Of a DNA stretch of 10,539 bases, positions 1 to 8,903 are shown in pieces. Origin of the DNA: Larix sibirica (Eukaryota; Streptophyta; Pinopsida; Pinales; Pinaceae); the NCBI GenBank assembly GCA_004151065.3, contig NWUY0300018244.1, forward strand, positions 15,975 to 26,513, read 5' to 3'. The translations under genes were made by a program, and so were the position numbers. Under the pieces are notes generated by a model. The model was not told where the DNA came from, did no database searches, and saw nothing but the letters and a program-made list of their open reading frames with translations. How positions within the stretch are numbered: the stretch's first letter is position 1; every line of letters starts with the position of its first letter.

Positions 1-523
1 TCTAGGTGACAAGATCCATGAGCAGTTGGAAGAATTTCAGGAAATTGAATACTTTAGGTTCCCCTCCTACCTATATTTTATGTTCTTCTATTGTAACTTT
101 GATAGTTTCAAGCATTTAGGCATGAAAACCACAGATAATAAAGGGATGCAGAAACTGGTTCATGAACGGACTGACTTGGTTTTAAGAAGAGCAGATAACT
201 CAAACTTATATGAGTTCACAGATAAAGTCATTAGTGTGTCTTACAGTCTGATACATGGCAGTTCTCCTCTTAGGATGTTGCCTAACCTCAATAAGAATCT
301 AGAGTTCAGATAAGAAATTTAGGTTGGAGATTGGTTTATATTTGAATACCACACTCTTATCAAGGTATATGGTTTTGAAGGAGATCCATACAAGCTCCAT
401 ACTTTTCTTACACCCAAGGTTTTTGCCATGAAGTTTGTGAGGAAAAATATGGCTTCAGATGAATTACATTTCAAGCATTTTAGATAGCATGGTACTTTCC
501 ATTTTCCACAAGAAGTAGGACCT
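1..523 (+). pseudogene. Fragment of the MAPKSK-type ORF (copy 1, middle part)
   Basis: This piece matches 6384-6906 with 18 substitutions (16 transitions, 2 transversions) and no indels, so it is the middle of the same ORF that begins at 5737. Reading continues in frame 2. It is open from the window edge to a TAA at 311-313 and again to a TAG at 485-487; both stops are also present in the other copy at 6694 and 6868. One stop is not shared: codon 149-151 is CAG here but TAG at 6532. The encoded segment is aromatic-rich around residues FPSYLYFMFFY, then a charged stretch ending in LNKNLEF. No known domain is recognised. The left end is cut by the window and the right end stops abruptly at the N at 524. 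It is either a recent duplicate or an assembly artefact. Confidence 0.75.
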
Positions 524-524
524 N
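524..524. other. Ambiguous base N at a homology breakpoint
   Basis: A single N lies exactly where the near-identity with 6384-6906 ends: base 523 pairs with 6906, and beyond it the sequences are unrelated. This suggests a contig join or consensus conflict, so continuity between 1-523 and what follows is not proven. Confidence 0.7.
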
Positions 525-535
525 TTCCGAAGTTA

Positions 536-678
536 CATATACATCAACATATATCTGGCCAACAAATTTTTCTTGGCTTCAATTACCTTCAGTTGATATG
601 ATATGTCCTTGAGAGGAACTATTTCTAAATGGATTTCGTCCATCTGGCCCAGGAGGTCTTTGTAGTCTCCCCCTCTTT
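536..678 (-). other. Weak minus-strand open frame, possible ORF remnant
   Basis: On the minus strand about 46 codons are open, ending in TAA at 533-535. The peptide looks protein-like: it starts near GGDYKDLLGQMDEIHLEIVP and is rich in Leu, Lys and Glu, suggesting a helical or coiled-coil end of a protein. Upstream of it on the minus strand is a run of nine A (plus-strand T run at 676-684) and an in-frame stop. No family is recognised. It could be the tail of a different decayed element or chance. It lies directly against the N at 524, so its relation to the flank is unclear. Confidence 0.25.
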
Positions 679-1279
679 TTTTTTAAAGTCCTCCCCGGGA
701 GTGTCTTAACTGACCAATAGAATTACAAAGATGCCCCTTGTATTCTCAGGGTCAATAATGCACCCTTAAAACTCCTCAATCCTCTATGTTTCTAGTATGT
801 ATTCCTTTTCTTCCCGTATATCCTCTTATAACCACTCGATTTACTTCTTGGATTCCTTCGAAATCAAATTACGAAAGTAGTGGCCCATGTGTTTGTCTCT
901 CTTGATGTCACATGATTTATCTTTCCCCTTTCTATTTTATGAGGCTTTTTGCACTCGCCTCATCCTCATACCCCCCTTCTCTTTGCAGGCTCATTTTCTA
1001 GACTTCCCTACCTCCATTAGAATAGAGCAACTCATGATATCCTAGTAACGGCTGAAGATCCAATTTAGGCGATCCTTAGGCCAAGAGGGGGGATGCAATA
1101 TTTTCTTCATATTTAATACCAAGAATCCTCTATGATTGCTTCCATGATGTAATTTCATGTTCTGCTAAGAGGGATTAATACACTACTTTCTTTTGTCATA
1201 AATGCAAAGAGTGCGAAGGGAAGTGGTTTAGTGGTTTAGTGGTTCCTCTTCCCTATTGACCATGTCTCGCACTGGGGAG
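679..1279. other. Gene-free stretch, no recognised content
   Basis: No reading frame here has convincing codon pattern or family resemblance. The plus strand is pyrimidine-rich. A short tandem repeat of the 8-mer GTGGTTTA (about 2.75 copies) lies at 1223-1244. The stretch may be the 3' untranslated part of the minus-strand LINE that ends nearby. The T run at 676-684 would then be its short poly(A) tail, but I see no target-site duplication to prove this. Confidence 0.4.
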
Positions 1280-1559
1280 CTAGGTGTCCCCTTGTTGCAT
1301 CCCTTCCCTTCTGACCTCCATCATATCCCGATACCCCCACATGTCTGCCCATATCATCACCCTGCTCCTCCCTTCATACCACCTATATCTTTTTTTCCAC
1401 ATCTTCGGTGTTCGTACATGTTTGGGTGCCTTGTGGGTTGTGCATCTTACTTGGGGTTTGTTTATCCATGTCACCTATTTGGAAGAATTCCTATCTAAGT
1501 GGTTGGTTTTGGAAGTCCTACTTAGACCAACTGTATTCCCCTTCCAGATAATTAATTTT

Positions 1560-1960
1560 GACATTCGCTAGCTTATCAACAAGCTGGTTTCTCCTACATT
1601 TAACGTGGGAGAGAGAGAGAGGAATTCTATTCTAGGGATTATTTGGTTGATCTCCTCCATACCATATGTAAGTGTCCAACTTGTAGAGAGTTTATTGACT
1701 TTGTTCCATTGATGATTTTATGGATAACATGGATCAAAATTTGATATTCTCCTTCCACTATAAACTTGGTGAAACCTTGCTACACAGTTATCTGTAGAAT
1801 CATGATTAGACCTTGTAGTTCAATTGCATTATTTGATTATGTGCATAGGAACCCTATGCAAATGTATTGAATATTTCCCTGGTCATTTTTGAAAACACCT
1901 CCATATCTTTCTGGTCTTGGGTTACCTCTAGGAGCTCCATCGAAGTTGAGTTTTCAAAAT
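1560..1960 (-). pseudogene. LINE C-terminal RNase H domain (RVT_3 type)
   Basis: Minus-strand translation gives KLNFDGAPRGNP, then YGGVFKNDQG, SNNAIELQGL, KFIVEGEYQILI and finally HVKCRRNQLVDKLAN. These match the plant RNase H fold that removes RNA from RNA-DNA hybrids. Of the catalytic positions, the first Asp (FDGA), the Glu (IEL) and the last Asp (VDKLAN) are visible; the third, normally in VEGDSQ, reads Glu. In-frame stops occur, for example before SNNA, and the frame shifts before the last block. A GA dinucleotide run at 1609-1621 lies inside it. The plant-specific fusion of this domain to L1 ORF2 supports a plant origin for the window. Confidence 0.8.
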
Positions 1961-2179
1961 CTTATGGGGGGGCATGGCTAATAATCTGAGCCTTAGCTAA
2001 GGACCTACTTTTGCTTTGTTGAGGTTGACCTTGTTCTCAGACATAAGTTCCAATTTTGCATGATGATTTTTTCTAATGAGCACATTTCAATTCTTCCCGG
2101 TTCTAATCTTGTTGTTCAAGGGTTTCTTGGATGTTAGTTTTTATTATTCTCCATACCTACTCTATGTCAGTCACTTTAG

Positions 2180-2452
2180 TCTTGAATATGCGTCTATTTC
2201 TCTCTTTCCAGACTGCCCAAATGAGGAAAACCATTAAGAGGTGCTAGATTCTATTAAGGACCTTATTTTGAAATGGATCCTAGCACTAATTAATGATGGT
2301 ATTTGGAATTGAATGCCTGTCTCTGTCCAATTGTCAGAAATAGGTTGTAGTTCTATCCCATAAAATGGAAGCAAAGGGGAAACTATTAGGGTGGTATATA
2401 GGGTGCATTGGGAGGGCCCTGAGAATCCCTTATTCTGGAGTTGGTCCGACAT
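2180..2452 (-). pseudogene. LINE zf-RVT region and linker
   Basis: The minus-strand frame at 2452-2234 reads SDQLQNKGFSGPSQCTLY, matching the zf-RVT block of plant LINEs, which usually has a pattern like RGFxGPSxCxLC. Only the first Cys of the usual pair is clear. The following frame gives LIWAVWKERNRRIF, the common linker between zf-RVT and RNase H in plant L1 proteins. The frame changes between the two parts, so this is a broken remnant. Confidence 0.75.
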
Positions 2453-3040
2453 TAAGATTCTTTTGTGCTTGACTAGCCATAGGGAAGTAGATATTTTAGG
2501 CCACTATTTTGTTGCCCAGATTTTTTTCCATATTCCTTCCACTGAGAGATCTTAGTATCCTATAGCTAGGTGGTACGCTTCTTTGATGATGAATATTCCT
2601 TCCAGTTTGTAACCTCATCTAAGCTGGTCCTTGCCTTGTCTATGCTTGATTTTCTTGGATTGGAGGTCATTTCAGAACTACTCACTGCTTGAGTCCTCTA
2701 TCTGCCTTTTCCAAAGGTGTTTGTTAAGATATTGTATCCACTCTATTCCATTGTTTAGGGGTTGCAAAAATTTAGAGACCTTCTCCTTATTTCTAAAGCT
2801 CAAGTGGGCTCTATGTTGATTCGAAACCTGGTGTTTTTTTAGGTGAGGTAACTACTTCTAAGCATCATCCCCAAAAATCATTGTGTTCTCATCTTGAATT
2901 TCACAAAATTTTTGGTTTTTGATTAAGTCCCTTTGGGACTAGGCTAAGTTCCAAATGAGAGAACCTTTGTGGCATCCTTCCATGTAGGCTAGGTCTTTTG
3001 TGTTATCTAGGAGATCATATTTTTCCTTCCAGACCAAGGC

Positions 3041-3735
3041 CTAAGGTCTTGTATGTTCGGACACAAACCTACACGAGGTATTTGATCTCAAGACTCCATT
3101 AAGGACCTTTAGGCCTCTGAGTCTGAGGACACCTTTTAGTTTAGGGGTACAAATTTTTTCCCAAGCTTCTAAGGCCCATTTCCTTTTTGAGTTGGATCTG
3201 CTCAAGAAGAAATTGCACTGGATGTTTCTTATTTCCCTGAGAATTTGTTTGGGTGCATCCATTATAGAGAATAGATATCAAATAATTTCCCGAATGATGG
3301 ATTTAATGAATACCAATATAGCTAAAGGTTGAGAGGTATGAGAGTCCAATTAGACAACTTAATACTAATATTAGGGATCAAATATTCCCAAGAAGCATTA
3401 CGTAGGGAATTCTCATTGAGGGGATCACCTAGAAACTTGGTGGAAGAGAGATTCTTTGGAATCTTAAGATATGTAGGAAATGAGTTTGGAGATCCATAGG
3501 GGTGTTGAAGAAAAAGATTTGATATTTCTCTTATTTGATAGATGTAATAGAAGCAAGCATGAAGGTTTGGAGGATTTCTTTGAAAGATTTGTCTTCAAGG
3601 GAAGAGGAGTTACCTATGAGCATAGTGTCATCCGAAAATTGTAGGTGAGAGTGGGATTGGTCCAAATGAAGATGTAGGCCTAAAATATGATTCTCATCCC
3701 TTTGTACTTTGATATTTCTTCCTAATCTTTCTACC
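3041..3735 (-). pseudogene. LINE reverse transcriptase fragment
   Basis: This is the RT catalytic-motif end and thumb region of an L1 ORF2, which would polymerise cDNA at a nicked target. The visible landmark is the double-Asp motif in LQFSDDTMLIGNSS, followed by the family-typical KEILQTF and FFFNTP stretches. The second part, starting near MDAPKQILREIRNIQCNFF, matches the region that usually reads APK-x-x-x-RxIRxIQRNFLW. At least two frames are needed and internal stops are present, for example between TSIK and EKYQIF. The segment begins partway through RT, without fingers or the first catalytic Asp. Confidence 0.8.
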
Positions 3736-4489
3736 TGTTACTACCCAATGTTTTCTTGAAAAGAGTTTGTCCATGCAGGGCGTGAGCACATAAAATTTTG
3801 GGAATTTTATCACTGAAGGAGTAAAGGAGCTAGACAAAAGTCAGAAGAATATAAATATATGACCTATGGATGGGAACCAGAAGACAGTAGAAGAGGGATA
3901 AAGCCGAAGAGCACCCAACCGTCCAATCTTGAAAGAGATCAATGGCCTAGAGATCAAGTGCAATCATGAAAAGCGCCAAAGTTAACTATGCCAGTGAACA
4001 TGCAACTTCCCCGCCCATTGATCAAGATAGACGATTATGATTGATCGTGTGCCGATAAGTTTCATCTAGCAAAAAGTGATATCGGGTGCACATTATACCT
4101 AAAACCGCTCTCGGCACGTGCCTTGCAGTTACTGGCCGAGCACGCTTCAAAGCAGTTTTGTAAATCCACTCAACATCGACATGTTACCACTCTGGAAAAC
4201 CAAAGTGGTATTCGCTCCAATTAGAAAGGTAAGTTCCCTATAACTCAACACGTCCCATCAACTTGTCACCTCATGGGAAAGTCCTCTCTTTCCACCTGTC
4301 CAATAGATCTCATCACCCCTTGCATTATTTCATCCACTCCACACCTACCATCTGGCACATGAGACCTGCCAGTCTGTTTTTCCCTCCACCCTTTCATCTG
4401 ACATGTAAAGTGTACTTGCTTTCGGTGTAAAAAGATATTTTGCCCTTATTCCATTATTTTATTATTTTTACACCAAAAGAACGTGCTCA
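3736..4489 (+). repeat. Repeat module, copy A (orphan, no ORF behind it)
   Basis: This is one of three related direct copies (A 3736-4489, B 4741-5499, C 8846-9597), similar in length at 754, 759 and 752 bp. By eye A and C are closer to each other than either is to B. It begins TGTTACTACCCAATG and ends in AACGTGCTC. Contents in order are: an 18-codon frame ending at TAA 3791-3793 that is shared with copy C; a CACGTG box at 4115-4120; a hairpin at 4185-4210; a donor-like AGGTAAGT at 4227-4234; and an AT-rich TATTTTATTATTTTTAC tract near 4455-4471. Unlike B and C it is not followed by the leader and MAPKSK ORF. It abuts the LINE on its left. It could be a solo terminal repeat or a truncated unit. 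Confidence 0.8.
4185..4210 (+). other. Conserved hairpin in module A
   Basis: A 26-nt imperfect inverted repeat. The outer arms TACCACT and AGTGGTA pair perfectly. After one C-A mismatch, TGG pairs with CCA, leaving a small A-rich loop. The same hairpin occurs at the matching place in modules B and C. Confidence 0.55.
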
Positions 4490-4740
4490 TTCTTTCTATA
4501 CTGAAGCCAAAGTCCAAGGAAGGATTTTGTACATAGTAGAATAATAGTCTTTTTTGTAATTTACAACATTTTATTTCCTGTCATTTTCAACTCAATGTAA
4601 ACAAATAATTAAGGATATAACGAGTTTTTCAATGTGATCAATAATTTCCCAAAGGAAAGACTCCATATCCCAATGGAAGAACGAACTAGTCTACAGTCCT
4701 CAGAATCCTATAGAGTAGCATCCTGTCCCCGTGGAGCCGA
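4490..4740. other. Unassigned spacer between repeat modules A and B
   Basis: This stretch is not shared with the other unit copies. It is AT-rich and reads like transcript-end or leader sequence in its first half (around TCTTTTTTGTAATTT). A plus-strand frame opens at ATG 4634 and runs through the left edge of module B to TAG 4838-4840 (68 codons, with GADVSTQYFLEEN near the junction). Copy C has a similar STQCFLEKS at its left edge, so this may be a degenerate ORF 3' end, but upstream residues do not resemble the ORF ending at 8903. I do not call it a gene. Confidence 0.35.
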
Positions 4741-5192
4741 TGTTAGTACCCAATATTTTCTTGAAGAAAATATCTCTCATACAATGCTAGCACATGAAGT
4801 CCTTGAAGTTATTATCCCCTTGAAGGATGAAGGAGCCTAGCGAAAGTGCTAAAAGTATGCAAACAGGACCTACGACTAAGAATCCTGAGACAAAAAAAAG
4901 AGAGCTAAAGCAAAAGAGCGCTCATCCGTCCGATCCAGATCAAGATCAACAGCCTAGAGACCGAGCGTGCACATAAAAAGCACCGAAGTTAACCAGATAT
5001 AGTGCGCATGCAAGTTCCCCACTCGTTGATAAAGATCAACGACTCTGATTGATCGTGTGTTGATAAGTTGCATCCATTAAAAAGCTAGCTCGAGCGGACG
5101 TTGAACCTAAAACCACCTAGGACACATGCCTCACAGTTATTGGCCATGCGTCCTTGAAGGATGTTTCTCAAATCCACTCAATATCGACATGT

Positions 5193-5218
5193 TACCACTC
5201 TGAGAAACCGGAGTGGTA
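5193..5218 (+). other. Conserved hairpin in module B
   Basis: A 26-nt inverted repeat with eight perfect outer pairs (TACCACTC with GAGTGGTA) plus a T-G wobble and a further G-C pair. The position opposite the A-module mismatch is restored to C-G here. Confidence 0.55.
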
Positions 5219-5235
5219 TCTGCTCAAACTTAAAG

Positions 5236-5673
5236 GTAAGTGTCATACATCTCAGCATGTCCCATCGACCTGTCACCTCATGGTCAATTCCTTTCTTTCC
5301 ATCTGTCCAAGTTGTCCCATCACCCCTTCGGTCCATTCATCCACTACACACGTGCCATCTATCATGTGGGACCCTCTAGTCTGCCTTTCCCTCCACCTCG
5401 ACATCTGATGTGTAAAGTGCATATTTTATTTCAATGTAAAAGGATTTTTTTACCCTAGATTTCATTATTTTATTATTTTACATCCAAGGAACGTGCTCTT
5501 GCAACAACCATCCTACCAGGTTAGCATTGCACGAGTTATACCTGTCTAGGTTAGCATCTTTTGATCCAGGTCATCCTCCAGGTGTTAAACAAGTATTCAT
5601 TTTCCACTTCTAGTCGTCTCAATTACTATAGTCCTTATTCTTACTATCATTTTGCTTGAGCCCTAGTTCATAG
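5236..5673 (+). other. Candidate 5' leader intron of the ORF unit
   Basis: A consensus donor AG|GTAAGT (5234-5241) is kept in all three module copies although its surroundings drift. Before the ATG is a T-rich stretch with a branch-like CTTACTAT and possible acceptors at CCCTAG (to 5666) or TTCATAG (to 5673). The next unit has the equivalent pair at 9339 and 9763 or 9770. The intron would be about 430 nt and would include the TATA-type tract, so transcription would have to start further upstream. This is a hypothesis from motifs only. Confidence 0.25.
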
Positions 5674-5736
5674 GAAACCCTAATTTAGTCGAGGCTTATA
5701 GTCTGTTTTACCTAACACTGTAAACCAGAGAGAGAA

Positions 5737-8700
5737 ATGGCACCCAAGTCCAAGGTCAAATTCCCAAACTCTCATTTCTCTGGAGAAGATCATCTGTATG
5801 ACCACGAGGTAGATATATTTGACACCATCCTATAAAACTTCGACCTAATTGAGACCCTTAGAGAAGACAGAGAGCTTTCTTTTAAGGACCAAGATAAACG
5901 TAACCTCTGGAATTCTAATTTTTCCCGCTCCATTTTCCCTAGATTAGTCATCTTCCTGGAATTCATTACCCGGTGCTCGAAACACTATCCCCCCACCACA
6001 AGAGCAGTTCTATCAGTTGACTCAACCAAAAACCTGTGCTTCATAACCCCAAAATACCTGACAAAAATGTTATGCATACAAGATTCACTAGCCCCTTACA
6101 GTTTCAACGAGAAAGCCCTAGCCACATCTTTTAGTAGCCTCAACTCATTTGATCATCACATGTTCCTATCCAAAAACGTAGATCCTGGAATGGATATACC
6201 AACTATCCCTCCCCCCTATGCTACAACTGTCTTCTCTGAAGAGTCTAGAAGGGCCATATCAATTATTTGCACTATAGTTGGCATGAAGGATGATAAAACA
6301 ATAGATAAGGTTATTTTGGGGTTCTTGCTGAAGCTAACCACAGAACCTAGTAGGAACCCACCGCATTTTGAACTCTACACCTCTCTAGGTGACAAGATCC
6401 ATGAGCAGTTGGAAGAATTTCAGGAAATTGAATACTTTAGGTTCCCCTCCTACCTATATTTTATGTTCTTCTATTGTAACTTTGATAGTTTCAAGCATTT
6501 AGGCATGAAAACCACAAATAATAAAGGGATGTAGAAACTAGTTCATGAACGGACTGACTTGGTTTTAAGAAGAGCAGATAATTCAAACTTATATGAGTTC
6601 ACAGACAAAGTCATTAGTGTGTCTTACAGCCTGATACATGGCAGTTCTCCTCCCAGGACGTTTCCTGACCTCAATAAGAATCTAGAGTTCAAGTAAGAAA
6701 TTCAAGTTGGAGATTGGTTTATATTTGAATACCACACTATTATCAAGGTATATGGTTTTGAAGGAGATCCATACAAGCTCCATATTTTTCTTACACCCAA
6801 GGTTTTTGCCATGAAGTTTGTGAGGAAAAATATGGCTTCAAATGAATTACATTTCAAGCATTTTAGATAGCATGGTACTTTCCATTTTCCACAAGAAGTA
6901 GGACCTCTCATTATCATAGGACTAAATGCTCTTCAGTACATAGAAGAATATCTTAGTCAATTGAACCTCCCAAAGGAATAAAAATATCCATATGACCCCC
7001 ATCAAGTGATTTCCAAGCAGAGGGTAGAGAATAAAAATTATTCATATGCATGCACACCCAATCCTCTATGGGAAAGAATAGAAAAAAAGGAGACTTGGGA
7101 AGAGGTCCAAGAAGCCATAAAAAAATTTGAAGAGGAAAAGCAACAACAACTAATTGGGAAGAAAAGAACAACTGAGGAATCCAAGGAGATGGACATTGAC
7201 CAATACCAACAAGGTCCAGACCCCAAAATATCCAGATTAGCAATAGAAGAAGATGAACAATCTTTGGTAGAAGTCGGATTAGAAACAATGGAGATCCCCA
7301 GTGAAATTACTGAATTAATAAAGAAACCAGATCTCCCAAGCAATCCTCTAGTGCAATATGCAAGCTATCCTTCCATAGATGTTACTATTCCTCGGAGAAT
7401 ACAGGGGTCCTCATATGCAGAACCAATCCCTATAAGAAAAGACCTTCAGGCTAGATACAAAAATATAGAAATATCAGAGAAAAGAGGAATGTAAACGATG
7501 AAGGAGCTGAGACAAGAGCTCCCAACCTCAGGAAAAAGGCTAATTGTAGTAGAAGATCACCAACAGGATGCCTTGAGGTTTTCTATTTTGGAACCCAGGG
7601 TATCCAAGCCGATGAAACTCGGTGATTGGAGGGAAGAGGAGCACATATAGTTAATTTCAAAGAGTTTGGAAAGCTGGAAAATATGGATTTCTATAAGCAG
7701 ACAAGTGACATGATGTGCACATAAATTGTCAAATCTAAAAGGGAATAAATAAAGCTAAGGTTGGCACTAGAGAAATTTGATAAGTTGTACAGGATGGAAA
7801 AATGGACCACTAGGGCCAAACAGATCATTATTAATTCTTTGGAATCATGAAATCTGGTATCCTTAGCATCAAATTCATCTAATGACACCCCAATCAAGTC
7901 ACTTATATCCAAGAAAGATAATTAAATAGCTACATTGAGGAATAAATTGAATATTCCTACAATTGAACCAGTGCAGTCGGAAGAATTGAAGCAAGTGCAA
8001 GAAGAGAAAGAGAAAATCTATGCAATTATGATAGAATTTCAACAGTTGTCTAAAGAGAGAAGGAGGAAGATTGATGTTCTGCATCAGTAGATTGAAAATT
8101 TGAAATTGCAAGCCACAAATATTTCTACCGAAGAGAGTCATCCCACTCCAGAAGCAGCAGAAGCAACCAGAAGTCCACCTACATCAGCAGAAGTTACAGG
8201 TGAGCCTCAAATTGATATGCCATATACTATTGGTATTTATGCAATCGAAGAGGACCAAGACAATTTAATTTCAAATCCTATACCTATAGAAGAGGACAAT
8301 GACCTAAATGCAAGATTGGATGAAGGAAAAACAGAGCTGGAAAACAAGGATAATGGGGTCCTTGAATTGAAAAATGAAGTCAGCAAGAAAGAAGATGAAA
8401 TTTTAGAATTGGAGAGAGAGGTAGGATACCTAAACAATCAAATAACCTCCCTCCAAATAGATGTTTAGGGATAAAAATTGGTAAGAAGAATCTCTCAAGA
8501 CATTTGGGAAAAAATTGAAGAGTCATTCAAGAAAAAATGGGATTATTTTGAAGTTATCCATGATGAGTTAGATATGTCTACTCGGGATATGGAAAAAATA
8601 AAAGTAGTTGAAAAGTAGTTAGGGGATATGCCAAGGCAGGATGTAGAAGTTATAGGTTATCTAAACAGTGGAACCAAAAAGTAGTTGGTTGATAAGGGGA

Positions 8701-8903
8701 TAAAGAACATAACTCAAATAATAAAAATTGCTAGGTCAATGATATTGAAGCAAATATATGTTTCAAGGATGAGAGATAATGTTAAAGAATTAAATGATGN
8801 NCAAGGCAAGGTGATCACAGGACGGAGAAGTGCAGATTTGACCTATAATAGTACCCAATGTTTTCTTGAAAAGAGTTTGTCCATGCATGGTGCTAGCACA
8901 TAA
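5737..8903 (+). pseudogene. Decayed MAPKSK-type ORF of about 1,055 codons, family unrecognised
   Basis: One long reading frame starts at ATG 5737 (MAPKSKVKF, shared with the copy at 9831). It runs in frame 1 to about 7640, loses one base between 7623 and 7647, and continues in frame 3 to TAA 8901-8903. In-frame stops interrupt it at 5833, 6532, 6694, 6868, 6979, 7492, 7722, 7746, 7848, 7923, 8088, 8466, 8472, 8616 and 8682, so no full protein is made. Residues 1-230 form a block with LAPYSFNEK, HMFLSK and AISIICTI, conserved in the next unit. Residues 230-400 are aromatic-rich. Residues 425-600 are acidic and rich in Glu, Lys and Gln. The segment translated from 7950-8465 has strong coiled-coil character (for example ILELEREVGYLNNQI). 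I see no zinc knuckle, protease, RT, integrase or transposase. It could be a retroelement-linked accessory or gag-like ORF. Function is unknown. Confidence 0.75.
8800..8801. other. Two ambiguous bases inside the ORF
   Basis: Two Ns lie in the C-terminal part of the ORF, after TTAAATGATG. The reading frame is consistent on both sides if they stand for exactly two bases, so this looks like a local consensus uncertainty rather than a large gap. Confidence 0.6.

Larger units (their letters stand above)
1280..3735 (-). mobile_element. 5'-truncated, decayed L1-type LINE (ORF2 C-terminal half)
   Basis: Read on the minus strand from 3735 downward, shifting frames reveal the C-terminal half of a plant L1 LINE ORF2. 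In order they show: an RT segment with LQFSDDTMLIG (3600-3660), where F-S-D-D replaces the usual F-A-D-D; the RT thumb-side stretch near 3041-3262 with KRKWALEAWEKICTPKLKG; a block with DLAYMEGCHKGSLIWNLA near 2945-3025; a zf-RVT-like block near 2234-2452; the LIWAVWKERNRRIF motif at about 2180-2222; and an RNase H domain (1560-1960). Endonuclease and N-terminal RT are absent: the element stops sharply where repeat module A begins at 3736. Several frameshifts and many stops rule out activity. The lower boundary is uncertain; an open minus-strand tail runs to about 1280 and the 3' UTR may reach further left. Confidence 0.85.
4741..5736 (+). promoter_or_regulatory. Upstream region of the ORF unit: module copy B plus leader
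   Basis: Module B (4741-5499) starts TGTTAGTACCC and is followed by a leader (5500-5736) leading directly to ATG 5737. Both parts are repeated, diverged, at 8846-9830 before the next ORF, where left edge to ATG is 985 bp against 996 bp here. Its features are a degenerate CACATG at 5123-5128 where A and C have CACGTG, a hairpin at 5193-5218, AGGTAAGT at 5234-5241, and an AT-rich TATA-type tract near 5464-5480 about 260 bp before the ATG. Promoter function is inferred only from position, conservation and these motifs. Confidence 0.5.

Noticed and set aside
1256-1571. Two overlapping plus-strand open frames (80 and 95 codons) rich in Pro, His and Ile
   Set aside because: They are antisense to the C-terminal tail of the LINE, have low-complexity composition, and the two frames overlap each other. 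They are shadows of the minus-strand element.
4013-4047. GATCAA and TTGATC inverted repeat near 4020-4045 (also in modules B and C)
   Set aside because: The six-base arms are short and the loop length and sequence vary between copies, so I could not separate it from chance.
5213-5226. TGGTATCTGCTC as a tRNA-Met primer binding site, which would make 4741-5212 an LTR
   Set aside because: Only TGGTATC matches the usual plant site. The repeat identity between copies continues past this point, and no CA terminus or matched second LTR edge is evident there. The stretch is also part of the hairpin arm.
5154-5458. Three overlapping plus-strand frames in module B, and one at 9315-9515 in module C
   Set aside because: They fall inside the non-coding repeated module, the frame is not kept between module copies, and they contain the hairpin and donor-like site.
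6953-7343. Minus-strand frames of 111 and 101 codons opposite the ORF
   Set aside because: They are antisense shadows of the Glu- and Lys-rich coding stretch, which yields Phe-, Leu- and Ser-rich open frames on the other strand.
8820-8831. Purine-rich AGGACGGAGAAG as a polypurine tract before module C
   Set aside because: It is interrupted by a C, lies about 15 bp away from the module edge, and is part of the coding frame.
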